Positions 43,463 to 52,645 are shown, counted from the first letter of the stretch. The stretch is DNA of 64,000 bases from Pseudomonas sp. TCU-HL1 (GCF_001708505.1 NZ_CP015992.1:2294001-2358000); one strand, 5' to 3'. Made by a program: numbers and translations. The notes: generated from the letters alone by a model not told the origin.

Positions 43463-44707
43463 ATGTTCAGACCTCTCCCGATTTTCATCGGCACGCGCTA
43501 TACGCGTGCCAAACGCCGTAACCACTTCATCTCCTTCATCTCGCTGACCTCGATGATCGGCCTGGCGCTGGGCGTGCTGGCCATGATCGTGGTGCTCTCG
43601 GTGATGAATGGGTTCCAGAAGGAAATGCGTTCGCGCATCCTCGGCATGGTGTCTCACGCGACCCTGAGTGCCGAGCAGCCACTGGATGACTGGCGCCTCG
43701 TGGCCGCTGCGGCGATGAAGCACCCGGAGGTGGTGGGTGCGGTGCCCTTCGCCGAGCTGGAAGGCATGCTCTCTTACAAGGGCATGATGCAGCCGGTGCA
43801 GATCAACGGCATCGACCCGCAGGAAGAGACCAAGGTCTCGATTATCGGCAAGCACATGGTGCAGGGTGATCTGGATGCGCTGAAGGCGGGTGAATCCGGC
43901 ATTGTCATCGGCGAAATCACCGCGCGGCGCTTCCGTCTCAATGTCGGGGACAAGCTGACCCTGATCGTTCCCGAGGTGAGCAGCGCACCGGGCGGCATCA
44001 CGCCGCGCATGCAGCGCTTCAATGTGGTGGGTGTGTTCAAGGTCGGCGCCGAGCTGGACAGCTCCCTGGCGCTGATCAACATCGCCGACGCTTCGGCCAT
44101 CCAGCGCCTCGAGGAAGGCGAGGTGCAGAGCGTGCGTATCGCCTTGAAGGACCTCTTCGAAGCACCGCAGGTGTCGCAGCAGATTGTCGCTGAGCTGGGG
44201 CAGGGCTATCGCGCGGACGACTGGACCCATACCCAGGGCAGCCTGTTCAGCGCCATGAAAATGGAGAAGACCATGATCGGCTTGCTCCTGCTGCTGATCG
44301 TGGCCGTGGCTGCTTTCAACATCATCGCCACCCTGATAATGGTCGTTGCCGACAAGCGCGCGGACATCGCCATCCTCCGTACCCTGGGTGCTACGCCGCG
44401 GCAGATCATGGCCGTGTTCATGGTGCAGGGCAGCGTGATCGGTGTAATCGGTACGCTGATCGGTACCGTGCTGGGCGTTATCACCGCGCTCAACGTCAGT
44501 CAGTGGATTGCCGCCCTGGAGCGCGCCAGTGGCCGGCAGATCTTCAGTTCCGACGTCTACTTCGTCAGTTACCTGCCGTCCGAGCTGCAGTTGAGCGATG
44601 TGTTGCTGATCTGCTCGGCGGCCCTGGTGCTGAGCTTCCTGGCCACCCTCTATCCGGCCTGGCGTGCAGCCCAGACCCAGCCGGCCGAGGCCCTGCGCTA
44701 CGAGTAG
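43463..44707 (+). CDS. lolE: Lipoprotein-releasing ABC transporter permease LolE
   Basis: The second permease of LolCDE, 414 residues, same topology as the first. The two are clearly recent or conserved duplicates: both start MFRPL, share RYTRAKRRN, SFISLTSMIGLALGVL and SVMNGF, and end AQTQPAEALRYE or nearly so. It probably supplies the lipoprotein-binding face of the heterodimer. It ends at a bidirectional terminator shared with the DUF2062 gene. Confidence 0.93.
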   Translation: MFRPLPIFIGTRYTRAKRRNHFISFISLTSMIGLALGVLAMIVVLSVMNGFQKEMRSRILGMVSHATLSAEQPLDDWRLVAAAAMKHPEVVGAVPFAELEGMLSYKGMMQPVQINGIDPQEETKVSIIGKHMVQGDLDALKAGESGIVIGEITARRFRLNVGDKLTLIVPEVSSAPGGITPRMQRFNVVGVFKVGAELDSSLALINIADASAIQRLEEGEVQSVRIALKDLFEAPQVSQQIVAELGQGYRADDWTHTQGSLFSAMKMEKTMIGLLLLLIVAVAAFNIIATLIMVVADKRADIAILRTLGATPRQIMAVFMVQGSVIGVIGTLIGTVLGVITALNVSQWIAALERASGRQIFSSDVYFVSYLPSELQLSDVLLICSAALVLSFLATLYPAWRAAQTQPAEALRYE

Positions 44708-44726
44708 CAGGTCCTGCACGCAAACA

Positions 44727-44753
44727 AAAACGCCGCATTCAATGCGGCGTTTT
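44727..44753. terminator. Bidirectional terminator between lolE and the DUF2062 gene
   Basis: AAAACGCCGCATT and AATGCGGCGTTTT form a perfect inverted repeat with A and T runs on both sides between convergent genes. Confidence 0.9.
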
Positions 44754-44757
44754 CGTT

Positions 44758-45285
44758 TCAGCGGCTGGCTTCCTTCCGGGCCTTCTGGCGTTTGCGCCAA
44801 CTGTGGCCGACCCACCAGCGCCAATAGAGCATGGTCAGCATGTAGGCCAGTGCTCCGACCAATACGCCACACACCAAAGAGCCTAGGAGGAACGGCTGCC
44901 AGACTGTGGAAAGTTCCTGCGTGATCCACTCCCAGGTCAGTTCATCGGGCAGCGCGCGCGGAGAAATCTGCATGATCCAGGCGCCCATCTTGTAGGTGCA
45001 GTAGAAGACCGGCGGCATGGTGATGGGGTTGGTCAGCCAGACCAGGCCGACCGAAATCGGCAGGTTGGCGCGGACCATGATAGCCAGGCCGGCAGCCAGC
45101 AGCATCTGCATGGGAATGGGCACGAATGCGGCGAACAGGCCCATGGCCATGGCGCGTGCAACCGAGTGGCGATTGAGGTGCCAGAGGTTGGGGTCGTGGA
45201 TCAGGGGGCCGAGAAAACGCAGGGACTTGTGTTCCCTGATGGTGTCCGGATTCGGCATGTAGCGTTTGAAGAGGCGACGCGGCAT
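44758..45285 (-). CDS. DUF2062 inner-membrane protein
   Basis: A 175-residue membrane protein with the DUF2062 core: a basic N-terminus (MPRRLFKRYMPNPDTIREH), RHSVARAMAMGLFAAFVPIPMQ and VGLVWLTNPITMPPVFY, two to three hydrophobic segments and a charged C-terminus rich in Lys and Arg. Function is unknown; the family is widespread in proteobacteria, often beside comEC or lol genes as here. I start at 45285 with a family-like N-terminus, although the frame is open to 46365, opposite comEC. Confidence 0.85.
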   Translation of the reverse strand: MPRRLFKRYMPNPDTIREHKSLRFLGPLIHDPNLWHLNRHSVARAMAMGLFAAFVPIPMQMLLAAGLAIMVRANLPISVGLVWLTNPITMPPVFYCTYKMGAWIMQISPRALPDELTWEWITQELSTVWQPFLLGSLVCGVLVGALAYMLTMLYWRWWVGHSWRKRQKARKEASR

Positions 45286-45453
45286 GGGCGGTCTCTGGCG
45301 GACGAAAGCGCCGGGTATTATGCACACACGGAAATGACATCGCCGGGTCAGTTTGTGTCGGCAGGTTAACGAGGGAGCATTCACCGCCGCAGTGGCCTGT
45401 GCATCGCGGAACAGGACGTTGCCGCGGCTCCCCGTCCAGGGAAGGAGAGTGGA

Positions 45454-47685
45454 ATGCCCATGTTGTCCGGGCTGGCCGCACTGGCGGCTGGCTTGCTTGC
45501 GCTGCGCTGGATGCCCGCCTTGCCGCCTGTCTGGTGGCTCTATCTCCTGCTGGCCGTCGGTCTGCTCCTGCTGGGCGGGCGGGCGTGGCGCGCTGGCTTT
45601 TTCCTGGTCGGCCTTGGCTGGGCGTGCCTGAGTGCCCAGTGGGCGCTCGATGATCGATTGGCACTGGAGCTGGATGGACAGGTGCGCTGGCTGGAGGGGC
45701 GGGTGGTCGGCTTGCCGAGCGTCGCCGACGGCGTGGTGCGATTCGAGCTGGATGAGCTCCACTCCGCGCGGGCGCGATTGCCCAAGCGCCTGCGCCTGTC
45801 CTGGTATGGCGGGCCGCCGATGCTGGCTGGCGAACGCTGGCGACTGGCGGTGCGTCTGAAACGGCCTCATGGACTGGTGAACCCCGCCACCTTCGATTAC
45901 GAGGCCTGGTTGCTGGCGCGGCGCACGGGCGGCACCGGTTCGGTGAGAACCGGTGAGCGCCTCGAACCGGCTGGCGGGCTTTACGCCTGGCGCGACGAGC
46001 TTCGCCAACGGTTGCTGCAGGTCGATGCGTGGGGGAGGGCAGGAGGCCTCGCCGCGTTGGTGCTGGGGGACGGATCGGGCTTGACGAACAGGGACTGGCG
46101 CCTGCTTCAAGACACCGGTACGACGCATTTGATGGTTATCTCCGGCCAGCACATCACCTTGTTCGCCGGGGTGCTCTATGGCCTGGTGGCGGCCCTGGCG
46201 CGCCTGGGGCTCTGGCCGCGGCGCCTGCCGTGGTTGCCCAGTGCTTGCACCCTGGCCTTGGTGGGCGGTGTCGGCTACGGCCTTCTCGCCGGTTTCGATG
46301 TGCCGGTGCAGCGGGCCTGCGTGATGCTCGCCGTTGTCCTGCTCTGGCGTCTGCGGTTTCGTCACCTGGGGTTCCTTACGCCGCTGATGGTCGCGCTCTG
46401 TGCCGTGCTTCTGGCTGAGCCGCTGGTGGTTCTGCAGCCTGGATTCTGGTTGTCGTTCGGCGCCGTCCTGCTGCTGGTCTTCTGTTTCGCCGGACGCCTT
46501 GGCACCTGGGCCTGGTGGCAGTCCTGGTGGCGAGCCCAGTGGGCCATGGGCTTGGGGCTGGCACCGATACTGCTGGCCCTGGCCCTGCCCATCAGCCTGA
46601 GTGGACCGCTGGCGAATCTGGTGGCGGTGCCCTGGATCAGTCTGGTGGTACTTCCTCTCGCCCTGCTTGGAACCCTGCTGCTGCCTGTTCCGTTGCTGGG
46701 TGAAGCGCTGCTCTGGCTTTCCGGGGGAGCGTTGGAACTCCTGTTTCGCGGGCTTGCCTGGACTGCCATGCAGTTGCCTGCCTGGATTCCAGCGCAGGTG
46801 CCAGGCTGGGCCTGGCTGCTGAGCGCGCTGGGTACGCTGCTGTTGATGGCGCCGGCGGGAGTGCCGCTACGCTCATTCGGCTTCGCATTGCTGCTGCCCA
46901 TGCTGATGCCGCTGCTGGCGCGTCCCGCCCCCGGGCAGGCTGAGGTCTGGGTGTTCGACGTGGGGCAGGGGCTTTCGGTGCTGATACGCACCCGCGAGCA
47001 TGCGTTGCTCTACGACGCCGGTCCGCGTCGGGGGGATTTCGACATCGGCGAGCGGGTGGTGGTGCCGGCATTGCGCGGCCTGGGTCTGTCCAGGCTCGAC
47101 CTGATGCTGATCAGCCATGCGGACTCCGATCATGCTGGCGGCGCCCTGGCCGTGCAGCGAGGGCTGGCGGTGGCGCGGGTCATGAGCGGGGAGCCGGGTC
47201 GCCTGCCGCCCGATCTGAATGCGCAACCCTGCGCAGTGGGTGATGCCTGGAGCTGGGATGGGGTGCGGTTCCTTGTCTGGAAGTCGCCCGTAGCGGGAGA
47301 CAGCAATGAGCGTTCCTGTGTGCTGGCCGTCGAGGCCGCAGGTGAGCGCATCCTGCTCAGTGGCGACCTTGGCACGCGCGGCGAAGCGGCCTGGGTCGCC
47401 AGCGGGCAGCCGCTCGCGGCGCGCTGGCTGGTGGCTGGGCATCATGGTAGCCGCACCTCCTCCAGCCCCGCCTTCCTGCGAGCCGTTCAGCCACAAAAAG
47501 TGGTGATCTCCCGGGGGCACCTCAATTCGTACGGGCATCCACACCCGCTGGTCGTTTCGCGTATCCGCGGTTTGCCCGCCGAGATTCATGACACGGCGGA
47601 GCAGGGCGCTTTGCTGCTGCGGCTGGGGGCTCATGTCGAGCCGGAAAGCTGGCGAGAAAAGTCCGTGTTCTGGAGGGAAAAATGA
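45454..47685 (+). CDS. comEC: DNA-uptake channel protein ComEC/Rec2
   Basis: ComEC moves single-stranded DNA across the inner membrane in natural transformation. The 743-residue protein has an N-terminal DUF4131-type region with hydrophobic helices, the Competence domain with many transmembrane helices (about 210-490; HLMVISGQHITLFAG is typical) and a C-terminal metallo-beta-lactamase domain with the metal motif SHADSDHAGG and VAGHHGSRTSSS. All metal ligands expected from the family are visible. GAAGGAGAG precedes the ATG. Presence does not show that the strain is competent. Confidence 0.94.
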   Translation: MPMLSGLAALAAGLLALRWMPALPPVWWLYLLLAVGLLLLGGRAWRAGFFLVGLGWACLSAQWALDDRLALELDGQVRWLEGRVVGLPSVADGVVRFELDELHSARARLPKRLRLSWYGGPPMLAGERWRLAVRLKRPHGLVNPATFDYEAWLLARRTGGTGSVRTGERLEPAGGLYAWRDELRQRLLQVDAWGRAGGLAALVLGDGSGLTNRDWRLLQDTGTTHLMVISGQHITLFAGVLYGLVAALARLGLWPRRLPWLPSACTLALVGGVGYGLLAGFDVPVQRACVMLAVVLLWRLRFRHLGFLTPLMVALCAVLLAEPLVVLQPGFWLSFGAVLLLVFCFAGRLGTWAWWQSWWRAQWAMGLGLAPILLALALPISLSGPLANLVAVPWISLVVLPLALLGTLLLPVPLLGEALLWLSGGALELLFRGLAWTAMQLPAWIPAQVPGWAWLLSALGTLLLMAPAGVPLRSFGFALLLPMLMPLLARPAPGQAEVWVFDVGQGLSVLIRTREHALLYDAGPRRGDFDIGERVVVPALRGLGLSRLDLMLISHADSDHAGGALAVQRGLAVARVMSGEPGRLPPDLNAQPCAVGDAWSWDGVRFLVWKSPVAGDSNERSCVLAVEAAGERILLSGDLGTRGEAAWVASGQPLAARWLVAGHHGSRTSSSPAFLRAVQPQKVVISRGHLNSYGHPHPLVVSRIRGLPAEIHDTAEQGALLLRLGAHVEPESWREKSVFWREK

Positions 47686-47756
47686 GAACGGCGGCGGTCG
47701 GCGAACGCCGACCCTATGCTAGAGTGGCGCCACTTTTCCGAAGGGGATTTCCTACC

Positions 47757-48392
47757 GTGTGGGAGTTGGTCAAAGCCGGTGGCTGGATGATGCTACCGAT
47801 CATTCTGTGTTCCATCGCCGCCACCGCGATAGTTGCTGAACGCCTGTGGACCTTGCGCCTCAGTCGCGTCTCGCCGCCGCACCTGCTGGGACAGGTCTGG
47901 CGCCAGATCAAGGACAAGCAACTCAATGGCCAGAGGCTCAAGGAACTGCGCGCATCGTCGCCCCTGGGTGAAGTGTTGGCCGCGGGCCTGGCCAACTCCA
48001 AGCATGGTCGCGAGATCATGAAAGAGTGCATCGAGGAAGCCGCCAGCCGGGTCATTCATGAACTGGAGCGCTACCTCAACGCCCTTGGCACCATCGCCGC
48101 CATGGCCCCGCTGCTGGGCCTGCTCGGCACCGTGTTCGGCATGATCGATATCTTCGGTGGCTTCATGGAAAACGGCATGGCCAATGCGCCGCTGCTGGCC
48201 GGCGGGATCGCCAAGGCCCTGGTGACCACTGCGGCGGGCCTGATCGTGGCCATCCCCGCTGTGTTCTTCCATCGCTATCTGCTGCGTCGCGTCGACGAGT
48301 TGGTGGTAGCCATGGAGCAGGAGGCGATCAAGCTGGTTGAAGTGGTCCAGGGTGATCGCGAGGTCGACTTCGCAGAGGAAGCCAAAGCGTGA
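47757..48392 (+). CDS. exbB: ExbB/TolQ-family proton channel subunit
   Basis: A 211-residue inner-membrane protein of the MotA/TolQ/ExbB family, which with ExbD converts proton flow into mechanical work on a partner. It has an N-terminal helix (about 8-28), a cytoplasmic region and two further helices including GTIAAMAPLLGLLGTVFGMI and GGIAKALVTTAAGLIVAIPAV. I take GTG at 47757 with AAGGGGA upstream; the frame opens earlier but that part overlaps the comEC end. No tonB gene lies beside it, so its partner is unknown. It begins the envelope operon ending in murB. Confidence 0.9.
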   Translation: MWELVKAGGWMMLPIILCSIAATAIVAERLWTLRLSRVSPPHLLGQVWRQIKDKQLNGQRLKELRASSPLGEVLAAGLANSKHGREIMKECIEEAASRVIHELERYLNALGTIAAMAPLLGLLGTVFGMIDIFGGFMENGMANAPLLAGGIAKALVTTAAGLIVAIPAVFFHRYLLRRVDELVVAMEQEAIKLVEVVQGDREVDFAEEAKA

Positions 48393-48835
48393 AGTTCCGC
48401 CGCAGGGCGGGCAATGTCGCCCGCGAAGAGGTGTTCCTCAACCTCACTTCGTTGATCGACGTGATCTTCGTGCTGTTGCTGTTCTTCGTGGTGACCACCA
48501 CTTTCAGCAAGCCCAGCCAGCTGAAGATCGAGCTGCCCGAAGCGGTTAGTGGCACGCCATCCCAGGAAACCGAGCTCAAGACCCTGGAGTTGAGTATCGC
48601 GGCCGACGGGCAGTACTCACTCAATGGGCAGAACCTGGTCAAGAGCGACCTGGCGACCCTGATCTCGGCCCTGGGACGTGAGTCGGAAGGCGATAACAGC
48701 TTGCCGCTGGTCATTACCGCCGATGCCCGTACTACCCACCAGTCAGTGGTTACTGCCATGGACGCCGCAGGCAAGCTGGGCTTCAGCCATCTGCGCATGA
48801 CCACCATCGAGTCCGACCCGGCCAAGCAGCCCTGA
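48389..48835 (+). CDS. exbD: ExbD/TolR-family protein
   Basis: A 148-residue protein with one N-terminal membrane helix containing the functional Asp (LTSLIDVIFVLLLFFVVTT) and a periplasmic domain with the ExbD fold (LPLVITADARTTHQSVVTAMDAAGKLG). It starts with GTG, overlapping the exbB stop by four bases, and its stop overlaps the lpxK start by one. ExbD proteins pair with ExbB at the proton channel; what this pair drives is not given by the sequence. Confidence 0.92.
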   Translation: MKFRRRAGNVAREEVFLNLTSLIDVIFVLLLFFVVTTTFSKPSQLKIELPEAVSGTPSQETELKTLELSIAADGQYSLNGQNLVKSDLATLISALGRESEGDNSLPLVITADARTTHQSVVTAMDAAGKLGFSHLRMTTIESDPAKQP

Positions 48836-49839
48836 TGGCTTTCTCCGATCGACTGTTGGACGCCTGGTACCAGGGCCACCCGGCCCTCGGTCTGCTGGCC
48901 CCGCTGGAGTGGCTCTACCGTCGGGTGGCACAGCGCAAGCGTGCCGCCTTCCTGGCTGGGCAGGGCGGCAGTTATCGGTCGCCTGTTCCGCTGATCGTGG
49001 TCGGCAACATCACCGTTGGCGGCACTGGCAAGACACCCATGATTCTCTGGCTGATCGAGTATTGCCGGGCGCGCGGGCTGCGTGTCGGTGTGGTCAGCCG
49101 TGGTTACGGCGCCAAGCCGCCACAACTTCCCTGGCGCGTGCGCGCGGAGCAGGGCGCCGAACTGGCCGGCGACGAGCCGCTGCTGATCGTCCAGCGCAGC
49201 GGCGTACCCCTGATGATCGATCCGGACCGTTCCCGCGCGGTGAGAGCCTTGCTGGAGCAGGAAGAGCTGGACCTGATCCTCAGTGACGATGGCTTGCAGC
49301 ACTACCGCCTGGCACGTGACCTGGAACTGGTACTGATCGACGCGGCCCGTGGTCTGGGCAATCGCCGCTGCCTGCCGGCCGGCCCCCTGCGCGAGCCGCC
49401 GGAGCGCCTGGTTTCGGTGGACGCGGTGCTGCGCAATGGCGCCGAGGCCGACTCGGAGGATGGTTTCGCCTTTACTCTGCAGCCGAGCGTGCTGGTCAAC
49501 CTCAAGAGCGGCAAGCGCGTGGGGCTGGATCATTTTCCGCTGGGCCAGGCCGTCCATGCCGTTGCTGGCATCGGTAACCCCCAGCGTTTCTTCAGGACCC
49601 TGGAGGCGCTAAACTGGCGCCCGATTCCGCACCCCTTCGCCGATCATGCTGTCTACAGCTCGCAGGCGCTGGATTTCACGCCGGTGCTGCCCGTTCTGAT
49701 GACCGAGAAGGATGCGGTGAAGTGCCGGGCCTTCGCGGCCGCTGATTGGTGGTACCTGGCGGTCGACGCAGTCCCGTCATCGGCGTTCGTCGCCTGGTTC
49801 GACGGGCAACTGGCCCGCCTGCTGCCGGAGCGCTTCTAA
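48835..49839 (+). CDS. lpxK: Tetraacyldisaccharide 4'-kinase LpxK
   Basis: LpxK phosphorylates the 4' position of the lipid A precursor at the inner membrane. The 334-residue protein has a membrane-associated N-terminal helix and a P-loop GNITVGGTGKTPM with G62-T67 forming the phosphate loop, then VVSRGYGAK and the second conserved LSDDGLQHYRLARDLELVLIDA region carrying the catalytic Asp/His type residues. The family length is about 330. It begins in the ATG overlapped by the exbD stop. Confidence 0.96.
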   Translation: MAFSDRLLDAWYQGHPALGLLAPLEWLYRRVAQRKRAAFLAGQGGSYRSPVPLIVVGNITVGGTGKTPMILWLIEYCRARGLRVGVVSRGYGAKPPQLPWRVRAEQGAELAGDEPLLIVQRSGVPLMIDPDRSRAVRALLEQEELDLILSDDGLQHYRLARDLELVLIDAARGLGNRRCLPAGPLREPPERLVSVDAVLRNGAEADSEDGFAFTLQPSVLVNLKSGKRVGLDHFPLGQAVHAVAGIGNPQRFFRTLEALNWRPIPHPFADHAVYSSQALDFTPVLPVLMTEKDAVKCRAFAAADWWYLAVDAVPSSAFVAWFDGQLARLLPERF

Positions 49840-49877
49840 CTGACGTGGCCTGTTGGCCACTGCCCAAGGATTCCCCC

Positions 49878-50063
49878 ATGGACCTGAAACTCCTCGATAT
49901 CCTCGCCTGTCCCCTGTGCAAGGGCCCGCTGAAGCTGGCCGATGACAAGAGCGAACTCATCTGCAAGACCGATGCCCTGGCCTTCCCTGTACGCGACGGC
50001 ATCCCGGTGATGCTGGAAGGTGAAGCCCGTACGCTGAATGTCGACGAGCGGCTGGACAAATGA
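49878..50063 (+). CDS. Trm112-like protein YcaR
   Basis: A 61-residue zinc-ribbon-like protein of the Trm112/UPF0434 family, opening MDLKLLDILACPLCKGPL. Cysteines 11, 14 and 29 are visible; a fourth is absent, as in many YcaR proteins. Role unknown; it is nearly always found between lpxK and kdsB. The frame is open upstream into lpxK, but the ATG at 49878 matches the family start. It overlaps kdsB by four bases. Confidence 0.9.
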   Translation: MDLKLLDILACPLCKGPLKLADDKSELICKTDALAFPVRDGIPVMLEGEARTLNVDERLDK

Positions 50064-50824
50064 CCCAGGCGTTCACCGTCGTCATCCCCGCCCGCTACGC
50101 CTCGACCCGCCTGCCGGCCAAGCCGCTGCAGGACATTGCCGGCAAGCCGATGATCCAGCACGTCTGGGAACAGGCTCGACGCAGCGCTGCCCAGCGTGTG
50201 GTGGTCGCCACCGATGATGCGCGCATTGTCGAAGCCTGCGGGGCCTTTGGTGCCGAGGTGCTGCTGACGCGCGCGGACCATAATTCCGGCACAGACCGCC
50301 TGGCCGAAGTCGCCAGCCAACTCGGTCTGGCCAGTGACGCCATCGTGGTCAACGTACAGGGTGATGAGCCCTTGATCCCGCCAGCGATCATCGATCAGGT
50401 GGCTGCCAACCTCGCCGCTCACCCGGAAGCCGGTATCGCCACCCTGGCGGAGCGGATTCAGGACGTCCAGGCACTGTTCAACCCCAACGTGGTGAAAGTC
50501 GCAACCGACCTCAGCGGCCTGGCACTGACGTTCAGCCGCGCGCCGCTGCCCTGGGCCCGTGACGCCTTTGCTGCCAGCCGCGAGCAACTGCCCGCTGACG
50601 TGCCCTATCGCCGTCACATCGGCATCTATGCCTACCGTGCCGCCTTCCTTCACGACTTTGTCGCCTGGGGCCCGTGCTGGCTGGAAAATACAGAGTGCCT
50701 GGAGCAGCTACGGGCCCTCTGGCACGGCGTGCGCATCCATGTGGCTGATGCCCTGGAGGCCCCGCCAGCAGGGGTCGACACCCCGGAAGACCTCGAGCGC
50801 GTCCGGCGCTTGCTGGGGGCCTGA
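50060..50824 (+). CDS. kdsB: CMP-KDO synthetase KdsB
   Basis: KdsB activates KDO with CTP for addition to lipid A. The 254-residue protein has the nucleotidyltransferase start FTVVIPARYASTRLPAKPL, then VNVQGDEPLIPP with the metal-binding acid region and RHIGIYAYRAAFL near the C-terminal third. The ATG overlaps the previous stop by four bases, and its stop overlaps the next start by one. Confidence 0.97.
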   Translation: MTQAFTVVIPARYASTRLPAKPLQDIAGKPMIQHVWEQARRSAAQRVVVATDDARIVEACGAFGAEVLLTRADHNSGTDRLAEVASQLGLASDAIVVNVQGDEPLIPPAIIDQVAANLAAHPEAGIATLAERIQDVQALFNPNVVKVATDLSGLALTFSRAPLPWARDAFAASREQLPADVPYRRHIGIYAYRAAFLHDFVAWGPCWLENTECLEQLRALWHGVRIHVADALEAPPAGVDTPEDLERVRRLLGA

Positions 50825-51288
50825 TGCGCGTTCTCTTCGTATGCCTCGGCAATATCTGCCGCTCGCCCACTGCCGAAGGTGTGCTGCGGCACAAGCTGCG
50901 TGAGGCCGGCCTGGCCGAGCAGGTGCAGGTGGACTCCGCCGGTACCGGCGACTGGCATGTGGGCAAGGCGCCGGATGCGCGTACCCGGGTCGCGGCCCAG
51001 CGCCGTGGCTACGACCTGTCCCAGCTGCGCGCACGTCAGGTGGCCGCTGAGGATTTCGCGCGCTTCGACCTGATCCTGGCGATGGATGAAGCCAACCTGG
51101 CCAATTTGCGCCGCCTCCGCCCCGGCGATGCCGCCGCGGAGTTGGATCTCTTCCTGCGCCGCTACGAATCGGCCCTGGATGAGTTGCCGGACCCGTACTA
51201 CGGGGGCGAGGAGGGCTTCGAGCAGGTCCTCGACCTGGTCGAGCAGGCCTGCGATGCACTGATTGTCGAAATCAAGGGGCGCCTGTGA
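50824..51288 (+). CDS. Low-molecular-weight protein tyrosine phosphatase
   Basis: A 154-residue cytoplasmic phosphatase with the P-loop C7-L-G-N-I-C12-R13-S and the general-acid region DPYYGGEEGFEQVLD near residue 120. The classical fold is complete. Homologues act on tyrosine kinases of polysaccharide export or, for some, on arginine; the substrate here is not determined. Embedded in the lpxK-kdsB-murB operon with one-base and four-base overlaps, it may modulate envelope synthesis, which is inference. Confidence 0.93.
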   Translation: MRVLFVCLGNICRSPTAEGVLRHKLREAGLAEQVQVDSAGTGDWHVGKAPDARTRVAAQRRGYDLSQLRARQVAAEDFARFDLILAMDEANLANLRRLRPGDAAAELDLFLRRYESALDELPDPYYGGEEGFEQVLDLVEQACDALIVEIKGRL

Positions 51289-52304
51289 GCCTGGTCCTGC
51301 ACGAGAACCTCTCCCTCCAGCCCTACAACACCTTTGGCGTGGATGTGCGGGCGAGGCTGTTCGCCGAGGCCCGGAGCGATGCCGAGGTGTACGAAGCACT
51401 TTCCGTTGCCACTGCCCGAGGCTTGCCGCTGCTGGTCATCGGTGGTGGCAGCAACCTCTTGCTGACTCGTGATGTGGAGGCCCTGGTCGTGCGTATGGCC
51501 ACTCGCGGCATTCGCATCCTGGCCGATGACGGCGAGAAGGTGCTGCTGGAGGCCGAGGCTGGCGAGCCTTGGCATCCCCTGGTGCTCTGGGCCCTGGAGC
51601 AGGGATTGGGTGGCCTGGAGAACCTCAGTCTGATTCCCGGCACTGTGGGCGCCGCGCCCATGCAGAACATCGGCGCCTACGGCGTTGAGCTGAAAGATGT
51701 GTTCGCCGGGCTGACTGCGCTGGATCGGCAAACCGGCGAGCTGCGCGAGTTTGCTCTGCAGGACTGCCAGTTCGCCTACCGCGACAGCCTGTTCAAGCGC
51801 GAAGCCGGTCGTTGGCTCATCCTGCGCGTACGCTTCAATCTCAGCCGTGCGCCCCGGCTGCACCTGGACTATGGCCCGGTTCGCCAGCGCTTGCAGAGCG
51901 AAGGGATCGACGCGCCGACGCCGATGGACGTCAGTCGCGCCATCTGCGCCATTCGCAGTGAGAAACTGCCGGACCCGGCCGTGCTGGGCAATGCCGGGAG
52001 CTTCTTCAAGAATCCGCTGGTGCCTGCTGAGCTGGCCCAGCGCCTGCGCGGCGAATACCAAGATCTGGTGGCTTATCCGCAGGCGGACGGGCAGGTGAAG
52101 CTGGCTGCCGGCTGGTTGATCGAGCGTGCCGGCTGGAAGGGTTTCCGCGAAGGTGATGCGGGTGTGCATCGGTTGCAGGCACTGGTGCTGGTCAACTACG
52201 GTTCGGCGACCGGCAGCCAGCTGCATGGCCTGGCCCAACGCATTCGTGCGGACATCGTCAAGCGTTTCGGGGTCGAGCTGGAGATGGAGCCGAATCTGAT
52301 CTGA
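51285..52304 (+). CDS. murB: UDP-N-acetylenolpyruvoylglucosamine reductase MurB
   Basis: MurB reduces UDP-GlcNAc-enolpyruvate to UDP-MurNAc with NADPH and FAD. The 339-residue protein is a type I MurB: FAD-binding LPLLVIGGGSNLLLT, GTVGAAPMQNIGAYGVELKD and the C-terminal NAGSFFKNPLV with the catalytic Ser. Start is GTG at 51285, overlapping the phosphatase stop by four bases. It closes the operon, ending at an intrinsic terminator. Confidence 0.97.
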   Translation: MSLVLHENLSLQPYNTFGVDVRARLFAEARSDAEVYEALSVATARGLPLLVIGGGSNLLLTRDVEALVVRMATRGIRILADDGEKVLLEAEAGEPWHPLVLWALEQGLGGLENLSLIPGTVGAAPMQNIGAYGVELKDVFAGLTALDRQTGELREFALQDCQFAYRDSLFKREAGRWLILRVRFNLSRAPRLHLDYGPVRQRLQSEGIDAPTPMDVSRAICAIRSEKLPDPAVLGNAGSFFKNPLVPAELAQRLRGEYQDLVAYPQADGQVKLAAGWLIERAGWKGFREGDAGVHRLQALVLVNYGSATGSQLHGLAQRIRADIVKRFGVELEMEPNLI

Positions 52305-52321
52305 ATGGCGCTGCCTTAAAC

Positions 52322-52353
52322 AAAAAAACCGGCCTGATGACCGGTTTTCTTTT
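52322..52353. terminator. Terminator after murB, shared with ppnP
   Basis: A run of seven A bases leads into AAAACCGG, loop, CCGGTTTT and TCTTTT, between convergent murB and ppnP. Confidence 0.88.
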
Positions 52354-52363
52354 GCGCTGGCGT

Positions 52364-52645
52364 TTAGCGGTACTCACACAGGTACGCGGTGTCCTGGGCG
52401 ACTTTCAGCTGGAACTTGCTGTTAGCCGGAACGGTGAAGTTGGTGCCGGCCGCGAAGGTTTCCCAGCTGTCGCTACCCGGCAGTTTCACGGTCAGGGCGC
52501 CGGCAATGACATGCATCACTTCCAGCTGGCTGGTGCCGAACTCGTATTCGCCAGCGGCCATCACGCCGATGGTGGCGGGGCCTTCGGTCATGCCGAAAGC
52601 GATGGATTTGACGGTGCCGTCGAAGTATTCGTTGACCTTGAACAT
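52364..52645 (-). CDS. ppnP: Pyrimidine/purine nucleoside phosphorylase PpnP (DUF1255)
   Basis: A 93-residue single cupin-like protein; E. coli PpnP splits several nucleosides with phosphate. It opens MFKVNEYFDGTVKSIAF and has GVMAAGEYEFGTSQLEVMHVI and TNFTVPANSKFQLKV, all typical. I use the ATG at 52645, where the family start falls; AGGAGCC lies upstream. It appears monocistronic. As far as I recall this is the first gene after murB that does not follow the P. aeruginosa order. Confidence 0.9.
   Translation of the reverse strand: MFKVNEYFDGTVKSIAFGMTEGPATIGVMAAGEYEFGTSQLEVMHVIAGALTVKLPGSDSWETFAAGTNFTVPANSKFQLKVAQDTAYLCEYR

Noticed and set aside
45286..46365. An extended DUF2062 protein of 535 residues
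   Set aside because: The extra frame is opposite comEC and Gln/Arg/Pro-rich; the DUF2062 domain starts at 45285.
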